Source: Thalassotalea_B sp049613795 (GTDB taxonomy: Bacteria > Pseudomonadota > Gammaproteobacteria > Enterobacterales > Alteromonadaceae). Taken from it: a DNA stretch of 17,296 bases. Where the stretch lies: positions 1 to 17,296 of the forward strand of contig JBMZCX010000061.1 in assembly GCA_049613795.1 (NCBI GenBank), written 5' to 3'. Under the pieces are notes generated by a model. It was given only the letters and a program-made list of their open reading frames with translations, searched no databases and had not been told where the DNA came from. The position numbers and the translations under genes were made by a program. Positions 5,552 through 12,202 of this stretch are shown here, one piece after another (position 1 is the stretch's first letter; every line of letters begins with the position of its first letter).

Positions 5552-7354
5552 TTATAACTTAGCAGCATTAATTTCCGCGTCAGCATTATCAAGCGCTAGC
5601 TTGTAACCAAAAGATACATGGTGATAACGACCATTAGTATAATCATCATGAATGGCAAAGCCAAAGTTATAAATGGCGCCAGCTTCAATGCTAACATCGC
5701 CCGCTTTGTCGGACTTAAGCTTACGCTTAACGAGCACTGTCCATGTACCATTATCTAGCGTTGCAGTTATTTCGCCGCCTTGACCGCCATGCATGTTACG
5801 CTCAGCCAAAATGTAACCGTCTTCCACTTTACCTTCGCCGGCTTTGTAACGCATGATATCCATAAACTTATTAGACTTTTCAGCCGCTTGTATATCAGCC
5901 TCGGTTTTAAGTTTATCCCAACCGCCAAGCGCCTTACCGCGACGGCCTTTAAGCTCAAGTTTAGTGCGCGACTCTTTAACATATTTTGTTAAGCCATTGC
6001 TAAAGTCTAAACGCTTGGCTAGATCAGAGCCCATTAACACTTCTTTTTCTGGCACAAACGGCATACCATTAACGTCAGCGTGACAAGTGCCCCAACAACC
6101 CGCACGGTCGGCATATTCAACCTCGTCAGTGGCTAACATAAAGGCAAGTTTCATTGAGTTAGCCGGGTCCATTTTACCGCCGTCAACAAAAGGTGCGGGC
6201 GTGTGTTCTGTTTCTGGCCAGCTAAATTTCAAGTAAAGATTTTCACTGTCATGTGCGGCATTTATAGTGACGTCAAAACTACCGCGTTTACCAGGAATTA
6301 AGGCTGGGTCAGCAATTTTTTCACTTTCACCCGAGGCAATGTTATTACCAATATCGGCAATTTCTTCACCATGACACTCAATACAACGATCACCTTTGGT
6401 AAAGGCGCGTTTACCGCCATGATTACGGCCTAAAATCCATTCAATTGACGCTGTGCCAGGATAAAATACACTAATATCTGTGGCATTCGCTTTGCCCCAA
6501 TCAATATTAATATTGCTGGCAGTAGCGGGCGTACTTGCTTTGCTTTTTGCGCTAGCTGTTGTTGCAACTTTGGCGACTGAGGTCATTTTGCTGGTGGCAT
6601 CAGCAACAGCTTTTTCGATTTGGGCTTGAACTTTCGCTTTTTCAGCGGCTTTTTCAGCTTTGAGCTGTGCTTTTTCTGCCGCTTCTTTAGCTTCAACCCG
6701 TGCTAAGCCGTCTAAGTAAAGCTGAGGTACTTCGCGAATAAAGTCAGGGTTTGGCGCTTCAATGGCTTCAAGCTCTTCATCCGTTAACTTATCTCGAACA
6801 CCGTGATGGGCAATACCTTTATGACAATCGATACAGGTTTGTCCGGTTTCAAAGGCATTTAAATGTTGCTTGCGAGCGCGCGGTTTTTGAAACTCAGGGT
6901 TCATTGATTCAAAGTTGTGACAGTTACGACATTCGCGCGAGTCTGTATCTTTCATCGCTTGCCAAACACTTTTAGCCAGCGTAAAGCGATGTTCATTAAA
7001 TTTTTCTTTGGTGTCTAATTTACCGGTTAACCATGAAAATACTTCTTTTGAGGCTTGAATTTTTCGCACCACTTTGTGGATCCAAGGTCGGGGGACGTGA
7101 CAGTCAGGACAACCGGCTCTGACACCAGTTCTATTGGCAAAATGTATCGTGGGTTTGTACTCTTGATAAACGTTGTCTTCCATTTCATGACAACCAATAC
7201 AAAATTCGGTGGTGTTGGTGGCTTCCATGGCGGTGTTAAAACCACCCCAAAAAATAATGCCCACCACGAAGAAGATCACAGCGCCGGCGACTGTGGTGCC
7301 AAGCACCAATCGACGAGACCAAAAGCTGGGTTTATTTGTTGTGTTATTTACCAT
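5552..7354 (-). CDS. NapC/NirT-type multihaem cytochrome c with C-terminal haem-binding (ethylbenzene dehydrogenase-like) domain
   Basis: A 600-residue inner-membrane protein anchored by one segment at about 17-36. Residues 45-215 are a tetrahaem NapC/NirT module with CXXCH at 52-56, 82-86, 142-146 and 174-178, the type that oxidises quinol and feeds periplasmic reductases. NirT proteins are normally about 200 residues. Here an Ala/Lys/Glu-rich linker (about 215-285) joins a further 300-residue domain with CIECH at 324-328 and an unusual CX3CH (CWGTCH) at 420-425. This part (SFDVTINAAHDSENLYLKFSW, later GGEITATLDNGTWTVLVKR and GAIYNFGFAIHDD) resembles the ethylbenzene dehydrogenase-related or cytochrome c-552/DMSO reductase-like haem-binding fold. 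It starts 109 bases after nirS on the same strand, so the likely partner is NirS. The first module is certain; the C-terminal assignment is from pattern only. Confidence 0.88.
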   Translation of the reverse strand: MVNNTTNKPSFWSRRLVLGTTVAGAVIFFVVGIIFWGGFNTAMEATNTTEFCIGCHEMEDNVYQEYKPTIHFANRTGVRAGCPDCHVPRPWIHKVVRKIQASKEVFSWLTGKLDTKEKFNEHRFTLAKSVWQAMKDTDSRECRNCHNFESMNPEFQKPRARKQHLNAFETGQTCIDCHKGIAHHGVRDKLTDEELEAIEAPNPDFIREVPQLYLDGLARVEAKEAAEKAQLKAEKAAEKAKVQAQIEKAVADATSKMTSVAKVATTASAKSKASTPATASNINIDWGKANATDISVFYPGTASIEWILGRNHGGKRAFTKGDRCIECHGEEIADIGNNIASGESEKIADPALIPGKRGSFDVTINAAHDSENLYLKFSWPETEHTPAPFVDGGKMDPANSMKLAFMLATDEVEYADRAGCWGTCHADVNGMPFVPEKEVLMGSDLAKRLDFSNGLTKYVKESRTKLELKGRRGKALGGWDKLKTEADIQAAEKSNKFMDIMRYKAGEGKVEDGYILAERNMHGGQGGEITATLDNGTWTVLVKRKLKSDKAGDVSIEAGAIYNFGFAIHDDYTNGRYHHVSFGYKLALDNADAEINAAKL

Positions 7355-7384
7355 AATTGACTCTTACACAATAAAGCGAAATGC

Positions 7385-7401
7385 GTAGGCATGCTGCCTA
7401 C
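7385..7401 (-). repeat. Small inverted repeat before the NirT-like gene
   Basis: GTAGGCA and TGCCTAC form a perfect 7-base-pair stem around TGC. It is the second of two hairpins in the nirS-nirT gap, about 31 bases before the ATG of the downstream gene. No U-run follows. Confidence 0.45.
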
Positions 7402-7424
7402 TAGCTAATTTGATAAGGTGATAT

Positions 7425-7448
7425 TGAGGGCGAAATTTATCGCCCTCA
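7425..7448 (-). repeat. Stable hairpin in the nirS-nirT intercistronic gap
   Basis: TGAGGGCGA and TCGCCCTCA form a perfect 9-base-pair stem with a 6-base loop, starting 16 bases after the nirS stop codon. The minus strand continues without a U-run, so full termination is unlikely. A stabilising or partly terminating hairpin that lets nirS mRNA exceed that of the downstream cytochrome is a reasonable inference. Confidence 0.65.
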
Positions 7449-7463
7449 TAACCTATATCAACT

Positions 7464-9092
7464 CTAGGTTTTGTGGTTCATGCGATTAAATACGTTGAAC
7501 TTACCCGTTGGCGTTGTTAAGCCTTTGATGCGGGTTTTTTCTTCCAGTGTTTTGGCATCATAAACAACGATTTCACCGGTTGGGTTTTTCGCATCTTTAC
7601 GGTTCCAAACTGACACCCAAACTTCTGTACCGTCATCGTTAAATTCCATGTGAAGCGCCGCTTTACCTTCATCTTCAGTTACACGGATAGTTTTTACGAT
7701 TTCATGGGTATTTTTATCAAATACTTGCACAGATTGTTGTATTTCTGGCTCAGGGTGTTTAAGTTGATCAGCCCACACGTATTGAGAGGTTTCGTGGGTA
7801 CGAATGAACACACCCGCGCCATCGGTTTCAACTTCATAACAAAGTTTCCATGCTTTGTCAGGGTTGCCCATAGGGTCGTTCCCCCAAACAGACACTAGGC
7901 CAATACCTAAGTGCGTTGTGCCGGCAACAGGGCCACATTCTTTATCAACCCAGTTAGCACCAGGGCCCGGATGTGGCAGTGCGTCAACGTCAATCATGGC
8001 TTCTAACTTACGCTCTTTGGTGTCAACCACGACCATTTTATTTGAGGCATTAGCGGCAATTTGGAAGTAACGACCTGACGGGTCAAAAAAGCCATCATGC
8101 AAGAACTCAGCTGACGCGATAGTGGTTATGGTCAAGTTGTCTAAGTCGCTATAATCAACTTGCAACATTTGGCCAGTTTCTTTCACCGCAACGATAAATG
8201 ACGGCGTATTGGGTGCCGTGTAAATTGCCGCTACGCGCGCTTCATTAATAAATTCGCCTTTGGTGTTATAACCACGTGTTGAAACTATTTTTAATGGATT
8301 TAGCGTTTCTGCGTCCATAATCACGAAATGCGCAGGCCAGTAACCGCCAGCAATTACGTATTTACCATCACCTGAAACGGCGATATCACGTGCGTCGTAA
8401 GCCATTTTGGTTTCAGCAACCAGCATTTTCTCTGGTGTTTGCCATAAATCAATTTTGTTTACTTTGCCATCACGACCTATGGTGTACCAAAAGCGGCCAA
8501 CATCTTTTGCATGTTGTACTTTGTGGTGCTCAGTACCTTTAATAACGTGAACGGCGTAACCGGTATCAATATGGGTGATGATTTTTTTGGTATCACCATC
8601 AACAATGGCCGCAGTACCTGCGTCACGTTCGATAACGACAAAGAAATTTTTCCAATTTAAACCGTGCATTGGTTTAGTAGGGTAATCTTTCGGGGCAACA
8701 TATTCTTTGGTGTAAGAGCGCATTTGCTCTAGTGACATTTCTGGCGGTACCGGTGGTGTCATTTGAATAAAGGTAGCAAGGTTGCTGATTTCTTGTTCGG
8801 AGAACAAATCATCAAAGTTATTCATGCCGCCTTCAGTGCCTAACGCAATAATTTTCTCTAAGCGTTTCTGGCCTTTTTTCAGGGTGTTTTCAGGCTCAAG
8901 GTTTTTACCGGTAGCGCCTTTACGCAAAACACCATGACAACCAGCACAACGCTGAAAGTAATGTAATTGCGCTTTTTCAAAGTCTGCTTTTGATAACGTT
9001 GGCTCTGCTGCTGATACGGACATACTGATACCAGTAGCTGCCAGACCAATAGCTAAACCAAGTGCTGAAAGACTAGTTTTAATCGTTTTCAT
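7464..9092 (-). CDS. nirS: Cytochrome cd1 nitrite reductase (NO-forming)
   Basis: A 542-residue periplasmic enzyme that reduces nitrite to NO. A Sec signal peptide covers about 1-29 (cleavage near VSAAE). The cytochrome c domain has CAGCH at 49-53. Residues from about 145 onward form the eight-bladed haem d1 propeller: H182 in GYAVHVI is the expected proximal d1 ligand, and H332 (FLHDGFF) and H374 (LPHPGPGANW) fit the two catalytic histidines near 327 and 369 in the Pseudomonas enzyme. The presence of both argues against NirN or NirF. GGAG 8 bases upstream supports the ATG at 9092. It heads a leftward unit with the NirT-like cytochrome. Upstream at some distance lie two near-perfect FNR/DNR boxes. 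Haem d1 synthesis genes, usually next to nirS, are absent here. Confidence 0.97.
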   Translation of the reverse strand: MKTIKTSLSALGLAIGLAATGISMSVSAAEPTLSKADFEKAQLHYFQRCAGCHGVLRKGATGKNLEPENTLKKGQKRLEKIIALGTEGGMNNFDDLFSEQEISNLATFIQMTPPVPPEMSLEQMRSYTKEYVAPKDYPTKPMHGLNWKNFFVVIERDAGTAAIVDGDTKKIITHIDTGYAVHVIKGTEHHKVQHAKDVGRFWYTIGRDGKVNKIDLWQTPEKMLVAETKMAYDARDIAVSGDGKYVIAGGYWPAHFVIMDAETLNPLKIVSTRGYNTKGEFINEARVAAIYTAPNTPSFIVAVKETGQMLQVDYSDLDNLTITTIASAEFLHDGFFDPSGRYFQIAANASNKMVVVDTKERKLEAMIDVDALPHPGPGANWVDKECGPVAGTTHLGIGLVSVWGNDPMGNPDKAWKLCYEVETDGAGVFIRTHETSQYVWADQLKHPEPEIQQSVQVFDKNTHEIVKTIRVTEDEGKAALHMEFNDDGTEVWVSVWNRKDAKNPTGEIVVYDAKTLEEKTRIKGLTTPTGKFNVFNRMNHKT

Positions 9093-9327
9093 AGGATCAT
9101 CTCCATTTACAAATTAACGAGCTTTATGTTTTTAATATCGGTTTTTCTTATCTATCTACGTTTTCTATCAGCTACTTTGGCGTTATGCAGACAATAGCTA
9201 GACAAATGAGCTACTTACAATTGTTTTTCTGAACGGCTGAACTGAGTGTTCAATCTAGGTATAGATTTCAAATTCAGATCGCAAATATAAAGTAGTGCAA
9301 CTATTCAATACTTGGCGCAGAAAAAAC

Positions 9328-9341
9328 CTGATGCAGATCAA
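9328..9341. promoter_or_regulatory. FNR/DNR-like box, nirS-proximal
   Basis: CTGATGCAGATCAA matches TTGAT-N4-ATCAA at 9 of 10 conserved positions. Its centre is about 242 bases from the nirS ATG and 150 from the hemerythrin ATG, so it could serve either gene. AATAGT at 9300-9305 on the minus strand is suitably placed for nirS. Confidence 0.7.
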
Positions 9342-9382
9342 GTTTTAAAAGCTTTAAAACCAAATGCTTTTACAACTTGATC
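9336..9382. repeat. 17-base inverted repeat spanning the two FNR/DNR-like boxes
   Basis: Arms at 9336-9352 and 9366-9382 match at 16 of 17 positions with a 13-base centre. The left arm begins with the inner half-site of the first box (ATCAA) and the right arm ends with the inner half-site of the second (TTGAT). Inside lies a shorter perfect dyad, GTTTTAAA with TTTAAAAC (9342-9360). Confidence 0.7.
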
Positions 9383-9390
9383 GAGGTCAA
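9377..9390. promoter_or_regulatory. FNR/DNR-like box, hemerythrin-proximal
   Basis: TTGATCGAGGTCAA matches TTGAT-N4-ATCAA at 9 of 10 conserved positions. Its centre is about 101 bases upstream of the hemerythrin ATG. No good -10 box is seen at the ideal distance for that gene. Confidence 0.7.
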
Positions 9391-9484
9391 CAAATAAACA
9401 GGTTTTACGCGCACGGACGATGATTCGTATTAGAATTGCCTGTAACTTAAACCCTGAACTTTTAACTTTGAATGAGCATTAGTT

Positions 9485-10051
9485 ATGAATAGCCGCAGTA
9501 AATCGTTAATATACGCCGCCATCGTTGGCCTACTGATAGTCGCGATATTTTTGGGTTTTTTATCAAGCGTAACCAATCCCATCTCATGGCTCCTGATTGT
9601 GGTGTTAATACTTATTCCGGTGTTTTATAAAAAGATGGCGAAAACAAATGAAATGGTGTGGAAAGAGTCGTACAGCGTAGGCATAGAAAGCTTGGACAAC
9701 GATCACAAAAAACTGATCAACTTACTGAATCAATTTACCACCGCCTACGACTATGCCATGAGTGAAGAATACGAACGCCAGGCGCTACGAGATTTAATTG
9801 ACTACACCCAATATCATTTTCAGCGCGAAGAGCAATTGCTCGCTGAGCATCATTTTCCTGATTTACTCGCCCATAAAGCGCAACATAAAAAAATGATTGC
9901 GCAAGTAAATAGCTTTATGGACTTGTATAACGAGCAAGGACACAATGCACTAGATGAAATTAGCGACTTTCTCTCGAATTGGCTGATTAATCATATTAAT
10001 GGCACCGACAAAGAATATAGTGCGCTGCTGATCGAAAAAGGCGTTAAGTAA
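9485..10051 (+). CDS. Membrane-anchored bacteriohemerythrin
   Basis: A 188-residue protein. Two hydrophobic segments (about 8-28 and 32-48) anchor it to the inner membrane, and residues 58-185 form a hemerythrin domain with all seven expected di-iron ligands: H74 (DNDH), H111 and E115 (HFQRE), H130 and H134 (HKAQH), H170 and D175 (HINGTD). Such domains reversibly bind O2, and related ones bind or detoxify NO. Most bacteriohemerythrins of this length class are soluble; the N-terminal hairpin is a less common addition. The gene is divergent from nirS and shares its FNR/DNR boxes, so a role in handling NO or supplying or removing O2 at the membrane during denitrification is a fair inference. The ribosome binding site is weak. 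A strong terminator follows, so it is a single-gene unit. Confidence 0.9.
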   Translation: MNSRSKSLIYAAIVGLLIVAIFLGFLSSVTNPISWLLIVVLILIPVFYKKMAKTNEMVWKESYSVGIESLDNDHKKLINLLNQFTTAYDYAMSEEYERQALRDLIDYTQYHFQREEQLLAEHHFPDLLAHKAQHKKMIAQVNSFMDLYNEQGHNALDEISDFLSNWLINHINGTDKEYSALLIEKGVK

Positions 10052-10092
10052 CAAGCTGATAAATAACAAACCACTAGCCTTTTCCACATACA

Positions 10093-10134
10093 ATGCTCGC
10101 GCAAAGCCTTAATAGCCGCGAGCATATATTTTTT
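10093..10134 (+). terminator. Rho-independent terminator of the hemerythrin gene
   Basis: ATGCTCGCG (10093-10101) and CGCGAGCAT (10117-10125) form a perfect 9-base-pair stem with a 15-base loop. A T-run at 10129-10134 follows. It lies 42 bases past the stop codon. Confidence 0.85.
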
Positions 10135-10406
10135 AAACCAACGTCCTCACTACAACGCGTGACCTTAGATGTAAAACGCTATAGCACTAAACTCCCCCCT
10201 CACCCGTCAATCTCACTACGACAAATGAAAAGCTTGTAAAATAAATTACAGCCCCTGTCCACACTTAAGTACTATTTAACCTCAACTCGGGTTAATGAAT
10301 GGCAGACATCAAGGATAAAATCGTTACTTATCAGCGAACTATAAAAAATCATTATACATAATAGTTTTTGAATGACTCAGCATTGATAGTTTTGTGTATA
10401 TCAAGA

Positions 10407-10448
10407 CGAATTTGTTTATCCAAAGGTGAGCTATTGGTATCAAATTCG
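10407..10448. repeat. Inverted repeat with bulged stem in the long intergenic region
   Basis: CGAATTTG (10407-10414) and CAAATTCG (10441-10448) pair perfectly, and inside them TATCCAA and TTGGTA extend the stem past a small internal loop and one bulged base. It lies about 100 bases upstream of the chemoreceptor promoter. Its role is unknown. Confidence 0.4.
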
Positions 10449-10546
10449 ACGTAGATAGACGCAAAAATAACGTATTGAGTCCCCTTGAACACCCCGAGTT
10501 GAAGTTATTTAACTGAGCTACTGAGCGCGTACTGATAATGTCGTGA

Positions 10547-10575
10547 TTGCAATATGTAGTAAGCCTCTGTATAAT
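10547..10575 (+). promoter_or_regulatory. Sigma-70 promoter of the chemoreceptor-phosphodiesterase operon
   Basis: TTGCAA at 10547-10552 and a perfect TATAAT at 10570-10575 are separated by 17 bases. The start would be near 10582, leaving a leader of about 80 bases. No FNR/DNR box is seen nearby, so this unit may not belong to the anaerobic regulon. Confidence 0.7.
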
Positions 10576-10661
10576 CCATCGACTTTTTAAACCTATAAAA
10601 ACCTTTAATAACAAATAGTTAACATGATGTTAATTGGTTGTTATTACTCGCAGGAAGTGTA

Positions 10662-12197
10662 ATGAATAGAAGAAGCCAGTCGTTAATAAATGAAGAAGTT
10701 AATTTTGATCACGGTGAAGAATTAATTTCAGCTACGGATAAGCGCGGCGTGATCACTTATGCCAATGCTGCTTTTTGTCGAGTTGCCGGCTTTTCATTAG
10801 ATGAACTTTTAGGGCAAAATCACAGTATTGTTAGACACCCTGATATGCCGCCAGCGGCATTTAAAGATTTATGGAAAAATTTAAAAGCCGGCTTGCCATG
10901 GCGTGGCGTGGTAAAAAACAGGTGTAAAGACGGCCGTTATTACTGGGTTGATGCCTTTGTAACGCCCATTTTTGAACATGGTAACTTAGTTGGCTATCAA
11001 TCGGTTAGAACGCGTTTAGATGAAAAAATAAAAGCCAATGCCATCGCTGCATATAAAAACATACAGCAAGGAAAACCTTTAACTAAGTGGTATCAAAACG
11101 CAACCGTTAAGCATTTTACTTACGCCGTGATAAATTGCGCAGTTTTAGCTGGCGCAATGTCTTATCCATATATACTCGCCTTACTACCTATAGTGCCTTT
11201 TATCGTCTATCAAAATGAATTAATTAGCACACCTAAATATTTCAAAAAGCTGACAAACTCTTACGATAGTGTTTCGCGCCTTATATACTCAGGTAGTGCT
11301 CCTCAAGGTATTGCTGACTTTCACTTAAAAATAGCGGATGGAAAAATTAAAACCATTTTAGGCCGCATTCAAGACAGCAGTAACTCGTTAATCTCTGGCG
11401 CGATGAATTTAGAGCAAGCGGCAAAATTAACAAAAAAAGGCGTTGAGCAAGAAACATCCGAACTTCATCAGGTGTCAACCGCGGTAGAAGAAATGGTGGC
11501 GACAATTGACGACGTTGCGCAAAACACTACCTATACCTCTGAAAAAGTGAGTCAAGCACACAGTGATTGTGAAAACGCCACACACGCAATGCAACATACC
11601 ATGGATCACGTTAATATTTTAGCGAATGAAGTTGAGCACTCAGCCTCATCCGCGACCGAGCTAGCCGCTGAAGCAGAAAAAGTGGGCAGTATCATGCATG
11701 AAATTCAAGGGATTGCCGATCAGACCAACCTGCTAGCATTAAATGCCGCAATAGAAGCGGCAAGAGCCGGCGAACATGGCCGAGGATTTTCAGTGGTTGC
11801 TGATGAAGTTCGCGCACTGTCAAGTAGAACGCATGCCGCGACAGAACAAATACAAACATCAATATCTGAAATTCAAAACACCTTACTGTCATGGTCAAAA
11901 ACCATGTCGAAAGGAAAAGAGTCAGCTGTAAATTGCGTAGAAAAAGCAGCAGAAGCGCATGAAATAGTGAATCAGGTGTATACCTTAATCACTGACATCT
12001 CTGACTTGGCGGTACAAATATCAACCGCATCTGAAGAACAAAGCATGGTATCGCAAGAAATCAGCCGTAACATTATCAATATCAGTGATGCATCACAAAA
12101 TAACCTGCAATCAGCTGACACCGTTGAAAGAGAAAGCGGCGAAATTACTACCAGAGCAAATTCGCTAGGTTCGCTAGGCCAAGCGTTTGGTAGCTAA
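10662..12197 (+). CDS. Aer-like methyl-accepting chemotaxis protein with N-terminal PAS domain
   Basis: A 511-residue inner-membrane energy-taxis receptor. The PAS domain (about 15-120) is very close in pattern to Aer, with ELISATDKRGVITYANAAF, the SIVRHPDMPPAAF motif at 55-67, PWRGVVKNRCKDG and YWVDAFVTPI; Aer binds FAD here and reports redox state or oxygen. A hydrophobic hairpin follows (about 151-185), then a cytoplasmic coiled-coil signalling domain with the conserved tip at 350-390 (QTNLLALNAAIEAARAGEHG), which docks CheA/CheW. There is no periplasmic ligand domain, as in Aer. I chose the ATG at 10662 because AGGAAG lies 7 bases upstream; an in-frame TTG 24 bases earlier has no such site. 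The EAL gene starts 5 bases after the stop, so they form an operon. Confidence 0.93.
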   Translation: MNRRSQSLINEEVNFDHGEELISATDKRGVITYANAAFCRVAGFSLDELLGQNHSIVRHPDMPPAAFKDLWKNLKAGLPWRGVVKNRCKDGRYYWVDAFVTPIFEHGNLVGYQSVRTRLDEKIKANAIAAYKNIQQGKPLTKWYQNATVKHFTYAVINCAVLAGAMSYPYILALLPIVPFIVYQNELISTPKYFKKLTNSYDSVSRLIYSGSAPQGIADFHLKIADGKIKTILGRIQDSSNSLISGAMNLEQAAKLTKKGVEQETSELHQVSTAVEEMVATIDDVAQNTTYTSEKVSQAHSDCENATHAMQHTMDHVNILANEVEHSASSATELAAEAEKVGSIMHEIQGIADQTNLLALNAAIEAARAGEHGRGFSVVADEVRALSSRTHAATEQIQTSISEIQNTLLSWSKTMSKGKESAVNCVEKAAEAHEIVNQVYTLITDISDLAVQISTASEEQSMVSQEISRNIINISDASQNNLQSADTVERESGEITTRANSLGSLGQAFGS

Positions 12198-12202
12198 ATG
12201 AC

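Larger units (their letters stand above)
9093..9484. other. Divergent control region between nirS and the hemerythrin gene
   Basis: About 392 bases with no convincing gene. It holds two FNR/DNR-like boxes (9328-9341, 9377-9390), a long inverted repeat joining them (9336-9382), and a leader of roughly 200 bases before nirS. If the first box activates nirS at -41.5, the start would be near 9293, with AATAGT at 9300-9305 as -10 candidate. Confidence 0.6.
10135..10661. other. Long intergenic region before the chemoreceptor operon
   Basis: Over 500 bases without a gene I can support. It contains a small TTAACC/GGTTAA dyad at 10276-10295, a larger inverted repeat at 10407-10448 and the promoter at 10547-10575. 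No RNA gene is recognised. Confidence 0.5.

Noticed and set aside
7055..7360. A plus-strand frame of 101 codons over the start of the NirT-like gene, and similar frames opposite nirS
   Set aside because: These are antisense shadows of strongly supported cytochrome genes with clear haem motifs.
7464..9092. NirN or NirF instead of NirS
   Set aside because: The full cytochrome c domain with CAGCH and both catalytic histidines (H332, H374) are present, which fits NirS.
10543..10557. A 15-base sequence GTGATTGCAATATGT that recurs at 14902-14916
   Set aside because: The two copies share no flanking similarity and one overlaps a -35 box; a single short repeat in AT-rich DNA of this length is plausibly chance.
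10339..10614. A 91-codon open frame on the minus strand in the gap before the chemoreceptor
   Set aside because: Its composition is irregular, it has no family resemblance, no good ribosome site, and it overlaps the promoter of the downstream operon.
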